The notes: generated from the sequence alone by a model not told the origin. DNA of 12,561 nucleotides from an uncultured bacterium (GCA_937873535.1 CALMYA010000053.1:1-12561); one strand, 5' to 3'. Shown: positions 1-6,224, counted from the stretch's first letter. Program-made: numbers and translations.

Positions 1-187
1 CCCCCCCGCGTTTCTGATCGCACCTCTTGGGTTGCCCCAGACGGGAGTTACCCGCTACCTTGCTCCCGAGCATCACTTTATTTTCAATGCTTATTTACGC
101 GCATTAAAGGCAAAGTGACGCTCGGGAAGTGTCCGGACTTTCCTCTAAGCACCCTCGAAAGGGCACTCAGCAACTATCCGACACAAC
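1..187 (-). ncRNA. rnpB: RNase P RNA, 5' part (runs off the window)
   Basis: This is the RNA component of ribonuclease P, which matures the 5' ends of tRNAs. Read on the minus strand from about position 187, the sequence has GGATAGTTGCTGAGTGCCC, then the hallmark conserved block GAGGAAAGTCCGGACAC (about positions 133-149). A long paired arm follows (CCCGAGCGTCACTTT with AAAGTGATGCTCGGG), and then the GGAGCAAGGTAGCGGGTAAC segment typical of the specificity-domain side. The 3' half, with the closing conserved AGA..ACAGAA region, lies outside the window, so the gene is partial only because of the window edge. A near-consensus promoter sits just upstream. The gene is divergent from murJ. The conserved core leaves little doubt; the exact 5' end is inferred from promoter spacing. 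Confidence 0.87.
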
Positions 188-193
188 AAAACT

Positions 194-222
194 ATTATAA
201 CATAATTTCATTTTTTTAACAA
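194..222 (-). promoter_or_regulatory. Promoter of rnpB
   Basis: On the minus strand, TTGTTA (217-222) is followed after exactly 17 bases by a perfect TATAAT (194-199). Initiation about 7 bases on, near 187, fits the expected 5' end of RNase P RNA. The same pair of hexamers recurs upstream of the RRM gene (4748-4775). Confidence 0.8.
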
Positions 223-229
223 ATTCAGG

Positions 230-255
230 TATAATCGCAATCATACATATATAAT
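230..255 (+). promoter_or_regulatory. Candidate -10 boxes for murJ
   Basis: Two TATAAT hexamers occur on the plus strand, at 230-235 and 250-255, in the AT-rich gap between rnpB and murJ. Neither has a good -35 partner at 16-18 bases, so which one is used, if either, cannot be decided. They would give leaders of about 44 or 24 bases. The region would hold back-to-back divergent promoters with rnpB. Confidence 0.4.
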
Positions 256-285
256 TGGCGCATATAACCAAGAATCACAGAAGAC

Positions 286-1968
286 ATGAATCGAATCCTC
301 CGAATTTTTCATAAAGAAATAGCAGGCGTCCACCAGGCCGCATTTCTTCTTGGAACATTCACACTAGTTTCTCAGGTTTTAGCGCTATTTCGTGACCGCA
401 TGCTGGCAAACTATTTCGGAGCAGGGCAGACACTCGACATTTATTACACTGCCTTTCGTATTCCTGACCTTATTTTTGCTGCAATTGCTTCGCTTGTTTC
501 CATTTCTGTTCTCATTCCTTTTTTTAGCGGAGTGCTTGAACATCGCAAGGCTGATGCGCGAAAGTTTCTCGATACAGTATTCACCGTTTTTATGTTCGTT
601 ATGGTCGCAGTATCGCTCATTATTTTTTGGCTAATGCCTTATATTGCAAAATGGTTTTTCTCAGGCCTCGGCGATGCGCAGGCACTTGCTCAGCTTGTGC
701 TTCTTTCACGGTTACTTCTCTTACAACCAATATGCTTGGGTATATCGAACATGCTCGGTGTTATTACTCAAATAGGTAAGCGCTTCTTTGTATATGCCTT
801 AAGCCCAATTCTCTATAACGTAGCTATTATCTTTGGGCTGGTTTTTCTTTACCCGTACTTCGGGCTCAAGGGTGTAATTATGGGCGTGGTTATTGGCGGC
901 ATTCTTCATTTTCTCATTCAAATACCTTATGTTTTCAAGGAAGGCCTCATTCCGAGCTTCACTCTTAATATAGACTGGCCGACAGTTAAAGAGGTTATCA
1001 AAATTTCTATTCCCCGAACCATTGCGCTTTCGGCGAATACGCTCGAACTAATAATTATTACTGTTTATGCTTCCATGCTAGCCGTTGGCTCCGTTTCTAT
1101 ATTTAACCTGTCGCTTAACTTGCAGTCGGTGCCGTTCGCTATTGTAGGCGTTAGCTATGCCTTGGCGGCCTTTCCTACGCTGTCGGCGCATTTTGCTAAA
1201 GGTGAAAAAGAAGAATTTATGAAGCATATGATTGTGGCTACTAAGCACATTATCTTTTGGTCTATTCCTATCAGCGCACTCTTCATAGTTCTTCGTGCAC
1301 AAATTGTTCGAACAATATTAGGAAGCGGTAACTTTAATTGGGAAGATACAAGGCTAACAGCCGCATGTCTCGCATTGTTTGTTTTCTCGCTCGTGGCGCA
1401 AGGTCTCGAACTACTTTTTATTCGCGGATATTACGCGGCAGGCAGAACGGCAAAGCCGCTTTTTATAAATCTTATTTCGTCGGTGGCAACCGTCGGCTTC
1501 CCGTTTCTTTTGATGAAAGTTTTCACATACAGCGACCAATTCCGCTATTTTATTGAAAGCCTGTTTAAGGTAGGAGATGTACCCGGTTCAGTTGTGCTAA
1601 TGCTTCCTCTTGGCTATACCCTCGGCACTCTCATAAATGGCGTAGCATTTTGGTTTATGTTTCAAAAGGATTTCGGAAAATTCGGCAAAGGCGTATTGCT
1701 AGCGTTGTGGCAAAGTATTCAGGCCGCTATTTTTGGAGGCTTTGTGGCGTATATTGGTCTCAATATGTTCTCAGGAATATTCGACCCAAACACCGTTATG
1801 GGCATATTTCTTCAAGGGTTTTTCGCGGGCATTATGGGGATTGCGGCCTCTGTTGCTGTCTTTTTGATACTCGGCAATTCGGAAATTGTTGAAGTTTGGA
1901 AGGCTTTGAAACAAAAAATTGTGCCCGGTAAAATTATTGTTTCTGAGCCGGACACTATAGAAGTTTAA
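286..1968 (+). CDS. murJ: Lipid II flippase MurJ (MviN family)
   Basis: MurJ is a polytopic membrane protein of the MOP superfamily. It moves lipid-linked peptidoglycan precursor across the cytoplasmic membrane. The 560-residue protein is hydrophobic throughout, with segments consistent with about 14 membrane helices. The N-terminal family block is visible: VLALFRDRMLANYFGAG (about residues 31-47) followed by the YTAFRIPDLIF stretch. R36-D37 match the Arg-Asp of MurJ helix 1. The double arginine and acidic residue that E. coli MurJ carries after the 'PNLL' motif are replaced by hydrophobic residues here. The protein is somewhat longer than E. coli MurJ (about 510), with a short charged C-terminal tail. 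The ATG has only a weak purine-rich upstream stretch. The gene is monocistronic and convergent with mscL. Family assignment is secure; flippase specificity is inferred from the family. Confidence 0.92.
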   Translation: MNRILRIFHKEIAGVHQAAFLLGTFTLVSQVLALFRDRMLANYFGAGQTLDIYYTAFRIPDLIFAAIASLVSISVLIPFFSGVLEHRKADARKFLDTVFTVFMFVMVAVSLIIFWLMPYIAKWFFSGLGDAQALAQLVLLSRLLLLQPICLGISNMLGVITQIGKRFFVYALSPILYNVAIIFGLVFLYPYFGLKGVIMGVVIGGILHFLIQIPYVFKEGLIPSFTLNIDWPTVKEVIKISIPRTIALSANTLELIIITVYASMLAVGSVSIFNLSLNLQSVPFAIVGVSYALAAFPTLSAHFAKGEKEEFMKHMIVATKHIIFWSIPISALFIVLRAQIVRTILGSGNFNWEDTRLTAACLALFVFSLVAQGLELLFIRGYYAAGRTAKPLFINLISSVATVGFPFLLMKVFTYSDQFRYFIESLFKVGDVPGSVVLMLPLGYTLGTLINGVAFWFMFQKDFGKFGKGVLLALWQSIQAAIFGGFVAYIGLNMFSGIFDPNTVMGIFLQGFFAGIMGIAASVAVFLILGNSEIVEVWKALKQKIVPGKIIVSEPDTIEV

Positions 1969-2049
1969 AATAACAAATACCTCATTGAGGAGCACGGATA
2001 TTTTATACCTTCAATAAGGCTTATTCTGAGTAAATAATATTTCAGACTA

Positions 2050-2397
2050 CTAATTTTTTTGCGACTCAGTATTTTCTGCTGGGCGTGATGGTATAAAACG
2101 GTTGACGAATTTTATAGCAACAAAGATAGATAGGGCTACTATAATAAAGTTCACGAGGCTGTTTATAAACGAACCTATTTTTACAGCACCGAGCATAATA
2201 GTAGAGAAATCGGGTTTGCCGAAAATCATGGCGATAGCCTGCATAATTACGTCGTTTACAAGCGAGTCAATTATTTTGTTAAACGCCGTTCCTATAACTA
2301 CTGCCACAGCGAGTTCTATTACATTTCCTTTAACTGCGAAAGTTTTAAATTCATTTAAAAACCCAGTAGCCTTTGTTGATGTATTCTTGATATCCAT
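2050..2397 (-). CDS. mscL: Large-conductance mechanosensitive channel MscL
   Basis: MscL forms a homopentameric pore in the cytoplasmic membrane that opens under lateral tension and releases solutes during hypo-osmotic shock. The 115-residue protein has the family layout. An amphipathic N-terminal helix (FLNEFKTFAVKGNV, about 13-26) leads into TM1 (about 25-52, with the signature NVIELAVAVVIGTAF and SLVNDVIM). A very short extracellular loop (about 60-75) and TM2 (about 76-102, FINSLVNFIIVALSIFVAI) follow, then a short polar tail. The usual double proline after TM1 (IMPP) is replaced by IMQA. At 115 residues it is shorter than typical members (130-150), through trimming of the loop and C-terminal bundle. 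It starts 26 bases after the dsbA stop. A TATAAA 8 bases before the ATG might also drive it separately. Confidence 0.93.
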   Translation of the reverse strand: MDIKNTSTKATGFLNEFKTFAVKGNVIELAVAVVIGTAFNKIIDSLVNDVIMQAIAMIFGKPDFSTIMLGAVKIGSFINSLVNFIIVALSIFVAIKFVNRFIPSRPAENTESQKN

Positions 2398-2423
2398 TGT
2401 TTTAATTTATATTTCAATAATTT

Positions 2424-3188
2424 TTATTTAAGGTTCAGCGTTGCGGCTGTGGCAGCGGCTGGCGCGGCTGCAGTTGAAGTTGCGGTACTACTAGCAACGC
2501 CTAAAGAAAGCGCCTGCCCCATCATACTTTTAAGTTTTTCATACTGGAAGGCGCCAACGGCAACATATGTGCCGTTGAAGATAAGGGTTGGAGTGGAGGA
2601 GATATTCATGGTTGTGGCGTCGTTAGCGTCGCGGTCGACAAGTGCTGAGTATTTTGCAAAATTGGTTGCGAGGTCGGTTTTGTATTTTGCTACGTTAAGG
2701 CCAATTTGAGTTGCATAGCCTTCGAATATTTTATTTACATCTTTGCCGTAGCCTGCCCAGTCATCTTGATGTTCGAAGATAATGTCGTACATCTCAAAGA
2801 ATTTACCTTGTTCACCGGCCGCAAGTGCTGCACCTGCCGCCGCTTTTGAATTTGAGTGTATAGGAATGAATCGTATAACGAGCTCGATATCGTCACCGTT
2901 CGATGCGAGTAGCTTTTTAAGTTCAGGATGGAGCAGGTGGCAGGCAGGGCATTCGAGGTCGCCAAATTCCACAATTTGTATTTTTTTAGGATTAACCGCA
3001 TTTACACCCGCATTTTTACCCGTAATACGCGGGCTGTCTGGGCGAACAAGCGCTTCGCTATTTACTACCGGCTGGTTGCCGGCAGCCCCGTTTGTTCCGC
3101 TGTTTTTACCGACAAGCCACAAGCCGCCGGCGATAATAATAATGGTAATAATGCCAATAAGGCCTACAACTTTTGTTTCTGAGTTCAT
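2424..3188 (-). CDS. Membrane-anchored DsbA-like thiol-disulfide oxidoreductase
   Basis: This is an extracytoplasmic thioredoxin-fold protein that probably introduces or shuffles disulfides in exported proteins. One N-terminal membrane anchor (about residues 7-26) is followed by a low-complexity linker. A thioredoxin domain begins near residue 69 (IQIVEFGDLEC), with the active-site motif CPAC at 80-83. A DsbA-type helical insertion (about 115-185) follows, and a cis-proline loop (SSTPT, Pro200). After residue 230 there is an Ala/Thr/Ser-rich tail of about 20 residues with no recognisable fold. The family is Thioredoxin_4/DsbA (BdbD-like). It lies downstream of dsbB, which would reoxidise the CPAC pair, and 26 bases ahead of mscL. 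The ATG lies 9 bases after an extended -10 promoter, so the mRNA is probably leaderless. Fold and active site are clear; direction of catalysis (oxidase versus isomerase) is inferred from the dsbB partner. Confidence 0.9.
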   Translation of the reverse strand: MNSETKVVGLIGIITIIIIAGGLWLVGKNSGTNGAAGNQPVVNSEALVRPDSPRITGKNAGVNAVNPKKIQIVEFGDLECPACHLLHPELKKLLASNGDDIELVIRFIPIHSNSKAAAGAALAAGEQGKFFEMYDIIFEHQDDWAGYGKDVNKIFEGYATQIGLNVAKYKTDLATNFAKYSALVDRDANDATTMNISSTPTLIFNGTYVAVGAFQYEKLKSMMGQALSLGVASSTATSTAAAPAAATAATLNLK

Positions 3189-3197
3189 ATGACGGGT

Positions 3198-3206
3198 ATT
3201 GTATCA
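3198..3206 (-). promoter_or_regulatory. Extended -10 promoter of the dsbA-like gene
   Basis: Minus-strand TGATACAAT (TGnTACAAT, with TACAAT at 3198-3203) ends 9 bases before the ATG at 3188. Only a weak -35 (TTGGTC, 16 bases upstream) is present. Initiation 7-8 bases after the -10 would leave a leader of 1-2 bases. The adaptor gene at 8803 has the same box and spacing. Confidence 0.6.
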
Positions 3207-3278
3207 AAATAAATAGAATGACCAAAATGGCAACAATGGTAAAGGCTAGCTAGTGAGTGTAGGAGTCTTGTCTGTTAT

Positions 3279-3731
3279 TTATACAAGATTCTTCAGTACG
3301 GCTTTTCTGTATACGAGCATAAGGCCAATGACTACGCTGAAGCCTATGAAGCCGAGGAAGGGAATAGTGATGAAGCCGAAGTACTCTACGAATTTTGTAG
3401 TACATGATATGCCAGCTGAGCATGGGGCCAATGTTTCGGGAATCAATTTATAATAGAGCAAATTGTGAAAGACGTTTACACACCAACCCAAGATTGCTGC
3501 GGGCAGCACATAGGCGTACACACTTTTATCGCGTCTTACTATGCCAACAATGAGAGTGATAATTAGAGGATATATGAAAATGCGCTGCCACCAGCATAAA
3601 ACGCACGGTGGGTAATGAAGTATTTCGCTGAAATAAAGGCTGCCCAATAGTGCTGCAATGCATTGCAAAAGGGCAAGGTATAGGGCGTTCTTTGTAATGA
3701 AGTTTTTTAGCACAGAAAAAATGTTTTGCAT
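3279..3731 (-). CDS. dsbB: DsbB/BdbC-type disulfide oxidoreductase
   Basis: DsbB is a quinone-dependent membrane enzyme that reoxidises DsbA-type proteins. The 150-residue protein has four predicted membrane helices (roughly 13-34, 50-66, 73-92 and 117-140). The first redox pair is in PPCVLCWWQR (Cys43 and Cys46, with the family WQR signature). The second is Cys104/Cys110 in the loop before the last helix (CSAGISC). This matches the compact BdbC-like form rather than the longer E. coli DsbB. The open frame extends upstream to a GTG at 3791, but that overlaps the response-regulator gene. I chose the ATG at 3731, which lies 7 bases after an extended -10 box and gives the usual family length. 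It stands 90 bases upstream of its likely partner, the dsbA-like gene. Confidence 0.88.
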   Translation of the reverse strand: MQNIFSVLKNFITKNALYLALLQCIAALLGSLYFSEILHYPPCVLCWWQRIFIYPLIITLIVGIVRRDKSVYAYVLPAAILGWCVNVFHNLLYYKLIPETLAPCSAGISCTTKFVEYFGFITIPFLGFIGFSVVIGLMLVYRKAVLKNLV

Positions 3732-3738
3732 GTGCTGT

Positions 3739-3747
3739 ATTGTAGCA
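3739..3747 (-). promoter_or_regulatory. Extended -10 promoter of dsbB
   Basis: Minus-strand TGCTACAAT (TACAAT at 3739-3744) lies 7 bases before the ATG at 3731, so transcription would begin at or next to the start codon. It sits in the 31-base gap after the response-regulator stop. No convincing -35 is present, as is common with TGn-extended promoters. It supports the shorter start chosen for dsbB. Confidence 0.55.
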
Positions 3748-3762
3748 GATTTCTGCGTATTT

Positions 3763-4437
3763 TTATCTGGAATAATCGAGCTTGTAGCCACGGCCAGGTA
3801 CCGTATGAATGAGCTTTTTCTTTCTGCCGCCTTCTATTTTTTTGCGCAAGTTCCGTATATGAGCTTCTACCGTGTTTGAAAAAGGGTCGGTTTCGTTGTT
3901 CCAAACCTCTTCCATTATTTCTGACCTTGTAAGAATTTGGCCGCTTCGGCGCGCCATGCATTCGAGAAGCATATATTCTTTTCTGGTTAAGTAGACGCCC
4001 TTGCCGGCTTTGGTGACGAGTTTCGATTCGGTGTCGATGCTGAGGTCTTCTAGCGTGAGCACAGGTTCTTGTATATGATACGGCCGCCGCACTAGGCTTT
4101 TGATGCGCGCCACAAGTTCGGTAAAAGAAAAAGGTTTGCACATGTAGTCGTCGGCACCGCTTTCAAGTAAGTGCACTTTGTCTGCTACTTCTGATTCTAC
4201 CGAAACAATTAATACAGGGCAGGTAATACCGGCTTGCCGCAATTCTTTGCACACTTCATCGCCCTTTTTGTTCGGTAGGTTGTAGTCGAGAATGACGATG
4301 CGATACGGGTTGGTTCTGGCTAAAAACGAACCAGTTTCGCCGTTGTTGGCCGTGTCGACGGCATATGCTTCTGCAGCCAAGCTTCTTCTTAATAATTCTC
4401 GGAGCTCTTCGTCATCTTCTACGATAAGTATTCTCAT
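3763..4437 (-). CDS. OmpR/PhoB-family two-component response regulator
   Basis: This is a DNA-binding transcription regulator controlled by phosphorylation. The 224-residue protein has an N-terminal receiver domain (about 1-118). It has the acidic pocket E7-D8-D9, the phospho-acceptor Asp51 (VILDYNLP), the switch Ser79 and Lys101 followed by Pro102 (CKPFSF). A C-terminal winged-helix domain follows (about 125-223), with the OmpR-type LTRKEYMLLECMARRSGQILTR segment, the NTVEAHIRNLRKKIE recognition-helix region and the VPGRGYKL wing. Length is typical. No histidine kinase gene is in the window, so the signal is unknown. It lies 31 bases upstream of dsbB and could be co-transcribed with the dsb genes, although dsbB has its own candidate promoter. 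The ATG lacks a Shine-Dalgarno sequence; a TATATT about 16 bases upstream is a possible -10. Confidence 0.93.
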   Translation of the reverse strand: MRILIVEDDEELRELLRRSLAAEAYAVDTANNGETGSFLARTNPYRIVILDYNLPNKKGDEVCKELRQAGITCPVLIVSVESEVADKVHLLESGADDYMCKPFSFTELVARIKSLVRRPYHIQEPVLTLEDLSIDTESKLVTKAGKGVYLTRKEYMLLECMARRSGQILTRSEIMEEVWNNETDPFSNTVEAHIRNLRKKIEGGRKKKLIHTVPGRGYKLDYSR

Positions 4438-4691
4438 GATGGTGTTTTGTGTAAATATATTTTAAATTATTCACGAAATATCTAATGCGCTGGTAATACC
4501 CGTAGTATGGTCGCGGGCATATGTCTTTTGTATCAAAAAAAGATAAAGAAAAGCTGAAGAAATTATAAAGAAAAAGTGAGGAAGCGCGGGCGACACGGTA
4601 AACCATGTCTTCAGATAATTATATCTCAAAAAATGAGTCGGGGATCAATATATGAGGACTTTAGGAGGAGACAAACCCAGCATTCAAGCAA

Positions 4692-4716
4692 GAGCATATC
4701 GCAGATACGCATGCTC
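4692..4716. repeat. Conserved-loop hairpin A (short stem)
   Basis: GAGCAT (4692-4697) and ATGCTC (4711-4716) flank the 13-base loop ATCGCAGATACGC (4698-4710). The loop is identical to those of hairpins B and C, and 26 consecutive bases (4692-4717) are identical to 6272-6297. Outside the 6-bp stem the arms no longer pair, apart from a GGAGA match at equal distance on each side (4666-4670 and the complementary 4738-4742). No gene ends beside it. It could be a decayed or unfinished member of the family. Confidence 0.8.
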
Positions 4717-4747
4717 CCACCACAACACCATGTTAATCTCCGAGGAC

Positions 4748-4775
4748 TTGTTATTCCTACCATATAGGGTATAAT
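4748..4775 (+). promoter_or_regulatory. Promoter of the RRM gene
   Basis: TTGTTA (4748-4753), a 16-base spacer and a perfect TATAAT (4770-4775). These are the same hexamers as the rnpB promoter. Initiation near 4782 would give an untranslated leader of about 118 bases, unusually long beside the leaderless pattern seen elsewhere in the window. Long leaders are common on cold-regulated RNA-binding protein genes, but nothing here proves such control. Confidence 0.6.
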
Positions 4776-4899
4776 ACGCATATTCGTAGTTACTCATTCT
4801 CCAAGGTACGCGCAATTCGTTAAGTAGTTCGTGGTTCGAGGCAAGAAGGGGGGTCGGCTATGGATAATATATATTAAGTTAACGAAAAAACGTATCTCA

Positions 4900-5217
4900 A
4901 TGGCAAAGAAATTGTATATCGGAAACCTCGCATGGGCGACAACATCCGATGGCCTCAAGAACGCTTTCTCACAGGCAGGTGAAGTAGTCTCAGCCACAGT
5001 TATGACTGAGAAGACAACCGGCCGTTCACGAGGCTTCGGCTTCGTTGAAGTTCCAGATGAAGTTGCAGAAGCTGCAATTGCAATGTGGAACGGGAAAGAT
5101 CTCGATGGACGACAGATTGTCGTCAACGAGGCTCGACCTATGACAGATCGACCTGCGGGTGACCGCGGCGGCGATCGAGGTCCTCGACGTGACTTCGGTC
5201 CTCGAAGGAGCTACTAA
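4900..5217 (+). CDS. RRM-domain RNA-binding protein (Rbp-like)
   Basis: A small single-RRM protein of 105 residues, expected to bind single-stranded RNA in the cytoplasm. RNP2 is LYIGNL (residues 5-10) and RNP1 is RGFGFVEV (44-51). The aromatic residues that stack on RNA bases are in place (Tyr6, Phe46 and Phe48). The C-terminal tail (about 82-105) is rich in Arg, Gly and Asp, resembling the glycine-rich tails of cyanobacterial Rbp proteins. The frame is open further upstream (to 4831), but MAKKLYIGNL at 4900 matches the family start. Codon use is strongly biased and more GC-rich than its neighbours, as expected for an abundant protein. A conserved-loop hairpin follows 20 bases after the stop. 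In bacteria such proteins are linked to cold response and mRNA binding; the role here is inferred. Confidence 0.92.
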   Translation: MAKKLYIGNLAWATTSDGLKNAFSQAGEVVSATVMTEKTTGRSRGFGFVEVPDEVAEAAIAMWNGKDLDGRQIVVNEARPMTDRPAGDRGGDRGPRRDFGPRRSY

Positions 5218-5236
5218 TAGGCAAAAAACAAAACAA

Positions 5237-5287
5237 CCTCATATATTTCCCGTATGCGTATCTGCGATATACGGGAAATATATGAGG
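5237..5287. repeat. Conserved-loop hairpin B, probable terminator of the RRM gene
   Basis: A perfect 19-bp stem (5237-5255 with 5269-5287) encloses the 13-base loop GCGTATCTGCGAT (5256-5268), the reverse complement of the loop in A and C as written on the plus strand. Beyond the perfect stem, A-rich sequence on the left (5222-5236) pairs imperfectly with T-rich sequence on the right (5288-5300). On the plus strand a T-rich stretch (TGTTTGTTTTTG) follows the hairpin, so it can act as an intrinsic terminator 20 bases after the RRM stop. The outer stem has no similarity to that of hairpin C. Confidence 0.88.
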
Positions 5288-5324
5288 TGTTTGTTTTTGT
5301 GATAGAGGGAACAAGGGCAAATTT

Positions 5325-5368
5325 TTTATAAAAACAAAAGCGCCGGCAAGAAAAGATTCCTTGCCGGC
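5325..5368 (-). terminator. Intrinsic terminator, minus strand
   Basis: GCCGGCAAG (5342-5350) and CTTGCCGGC (5360-5368) form a perfect 9-bp GC-rich stem with a 9-base loop. Read on the minus strand it is followed by GCTTTTGTTTTT. There is no T tract on the plus side. It therefore ends leftward transcription, placing the end of a minus-strand unit here, just after the stop codon of the small ORF at 5385-5651. Confidence 0.85.
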
Positions 5369-5384
5369 TGCCCAAGACGGGGCT

Positions 5385-5651
5385 TCAGTACTTCTCTACG
5401 CTGCCACTTCCTCCGTAGCGGGTGTTAAAATTACGGGCAATTTCTGCTGCTCTGTCGGAAGCTGAACCTTCTTGCAGAAGATTGCTTTGAACAGTTGTGG
5501 CGTGATGGGGTTCTGCTTTATGTTCGGCAGAGGGTGGAATCTGGCATTTGGGCTTGGTCGGTGGTATCAGAATGTTACGGAGGGACCTCATTGGTGTGTT
5601 GTGTTTGCTGAGTTTGGGTGTGGGGTGATGATTACAACTAAAAAACGGCAT
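5385..5651 (-). CDS. Unrecognised small protein, minus strand
   Basis: This 88-codon frame is not a family I recognise. Support is contextual: an extended -10 box lies upstream (5693-5701) and a strong minus-strand terminator begins 17 bases after the stop. The predicted protein is polar and basic. Its N-terminal half is rich in Pro, His, Thr and Asn, and its C-terminal half reads more like a normal protein (LLQEGSASDRAAEIARNF, then a Gly/Ser-rich end). There is no membrane segment; a single cysteine pair (Cys6, Cys36) is seen. A second Met at residue 21 (start at 5591) is an alternative start. No ribosome binding site is visible. The plus-strand reading is rich in Trp, Cys, Phe and Gly and looks antisense. 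The transcript could equally be a non-coding RNA. Confidence 0.42.
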   Translation of the reverse strand: MPFFSCNHHPTPKLSKHNTPMRSLRNILIPPTKPKCQIPPSAEHKAEPHHATTVQSNLLQEGSASDRAAEIARNFNTRYGGSGSVEKY

Positions 5652-5692
5652 GTGCCGCTAATGCTGTAATCAGGAACTTTGTTCCGAGTAGT

Positions 5693-5701
5693 AATATAGC
5701 A
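5693..5701 (-). promoter_or_regulatory. Extended -10 box for the minus-strand unit at 5340-5690
   Basis: Minus-strand TGCTATATT (TATATT at 5693-5698) fits an extended -10. Initiation near 5686 would give a leader of about 35 bases before the ATG at 5651, containing a small GGAAC-AAA-GTTCC hairpin. It overlaps the start of the plus-strand MGS-domain ORF. Confidence 0.4.
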
Positions 5702-6150
5702 TGCACGTCGTTGAAACATCTGAATTCACAGGCATCAAGCCAGTCTTGGAGCATCGTGTGGCAACACTTTGCCCCGAGCTTCATGGAGGGTTGCTTGCCG
5801 AGCAGCGCCATCTTGAAGAGCTGGCAAAGCTTGGCTGGCCCGAGATCAACTTGGTCGCAGTCACATTCTACCCGCTTCTCGATGTCGTGCGCGATCCGAC
5901 CAAAACGACCCGCGACATCAATGCTGCGGTTGATATCGGCGGGCCAGCACTCATCCGTTCGGCATGCAAGGGCGGTCGAATCGTTCTGACACAAGAAGAA
6001 CATTTCCGGCGTGTCGCTCAAGAGCTTTCCGATGACAGCGAGCTTGACCCAGCCACTACGGAATGGTTGCAAGCCGTTGCTGCCGCGACGGTTGCGCAGT
6101 ACACAGCATCTGAAGCTCTGTTCCGCATCAAGAAAATCGGGCCGTTTTAG
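5701..6150 (+). CDS. N-terminally truncated PurH-type MGS domain (IMP cyclohydrolase fragment)
   Basis: The 149-residue product matches the methylglyoxal-synthase-like domain of bifunctional PurH, which closes the purine ring to make IMP. Family blocks are VETSEFTG (3-10), HRVATLCPELHGGLLA (18-33), EINLVAVTFYPL (48-59) and INAAVDIGGPALIRSACKGG (73-92). A C-terminal helix (TTEWLQAVAAATVAQYTASEALF) ends about where the domain does. Missing are the first roughly 45 residues, including the first beta strand and the glycine-rich phosphate loop (STGGT), and the whole AICAR transformylase domain. An in-frame TAA at 5692 and no earlier start rule out a longer form. Composition (frequent ATC, GTC, AAC and CTC codons) is more GC-rich than most neighbours. 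It is probably a gene remnant or acquired fragment and could be inactive; an altered stand-alone domain is possible. Confidence 0.72.
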   Translation: MHVVETSEFTGIKPVLEHRVATLCPELHGGLLAEQRHLEELAKLGWPEINLVAVTFYPLLDVVRDPTKTTRDINAAVDIGGPALIRSACKGGRIVLTQEEHFRRVAQELSDDSELDPATTEWLQAVAAATVAQYTASEALFRIKKIGPF

Positions 6151-6185
6151 GCCGCGCGCTAACGACGATTTGATGTCGTCAACAA

Positions 6186-6224
6186 AAAAACCACCCAAGT
6201 CCAGTGCTGGCTAGGGTGGTTTTT
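6186..6224 (+). terminator. Intrinsic terminator after the MGS-domain gene
   Basis: AAAAACCACCC (6186-6196) pairs perfectly with GGGTGGTTTTT (6214-6224), and TTCTTTTC-type sequence follows. The loop contains a smaller CCAG-TG-CTGG hairpin (6201-6210). The A tract on the left means it could also work leftward. It lies 35 bases after the stop of the truncated MGS ORF. Confidence 0.85.

Larger units (their letters stand above)
4438..4899. other. Long intergenic region between the response regulator and the RRM gene
   Basis: These 460 bases separate two divergent genes. They hold hairpin A of the conserved-loop family (4692-4716), a good plus-strand promoter (4748-4775) and a roughly 118-base untranslated leader for the RRM gene. 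Two AGGAGG-like stretches occur (4661-4667 area and the G-rich run near 4847) but have no credible coding frame behind them. ORFs of 40-63 codons crossing this region look non-coding. No tRNA cloverleaf is visible. Confidence 0.6.

Noticed and set aside
1979..2025. Terminator between murJ and mscL
   Set aside because: The CCTC-ATT-GAGG and AATAAG-G-CTTATT palindromes are very short, with loops too small or no T tract following.
3732..3791. GTG start giving a 170-residue DsbB
   Set aside because: It would overlap the response-regulator gene by 29 bases. The ATG at 3731 fits family length and lies just after a -10 box.
4576..4767. 63-codon plus-strand ORF in the long intergenic region
   Set aside because: It runs through hairpin A and the -35 of the RRM promoter, with no recognisable product or ribosome binding site.
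5472..5669. 65-codon plus-strand ORF with faint resemblance to PurH N-terminal phrases (KIAL, GWNL)
   Set aside because: Its spacing to the MGS blocks downstream is wrong, the glycine-rich phosphate loop is absent, and its Trp/Cys/Phe/Gly-rich composition looks like an antisense reading.
5638..6198. 186-codon minus-strand ORF opposite the MGS-domain gene
   Set aside because: The plus strand has clear PurH family motifs and its own terminator; this frame is a shadow of it.
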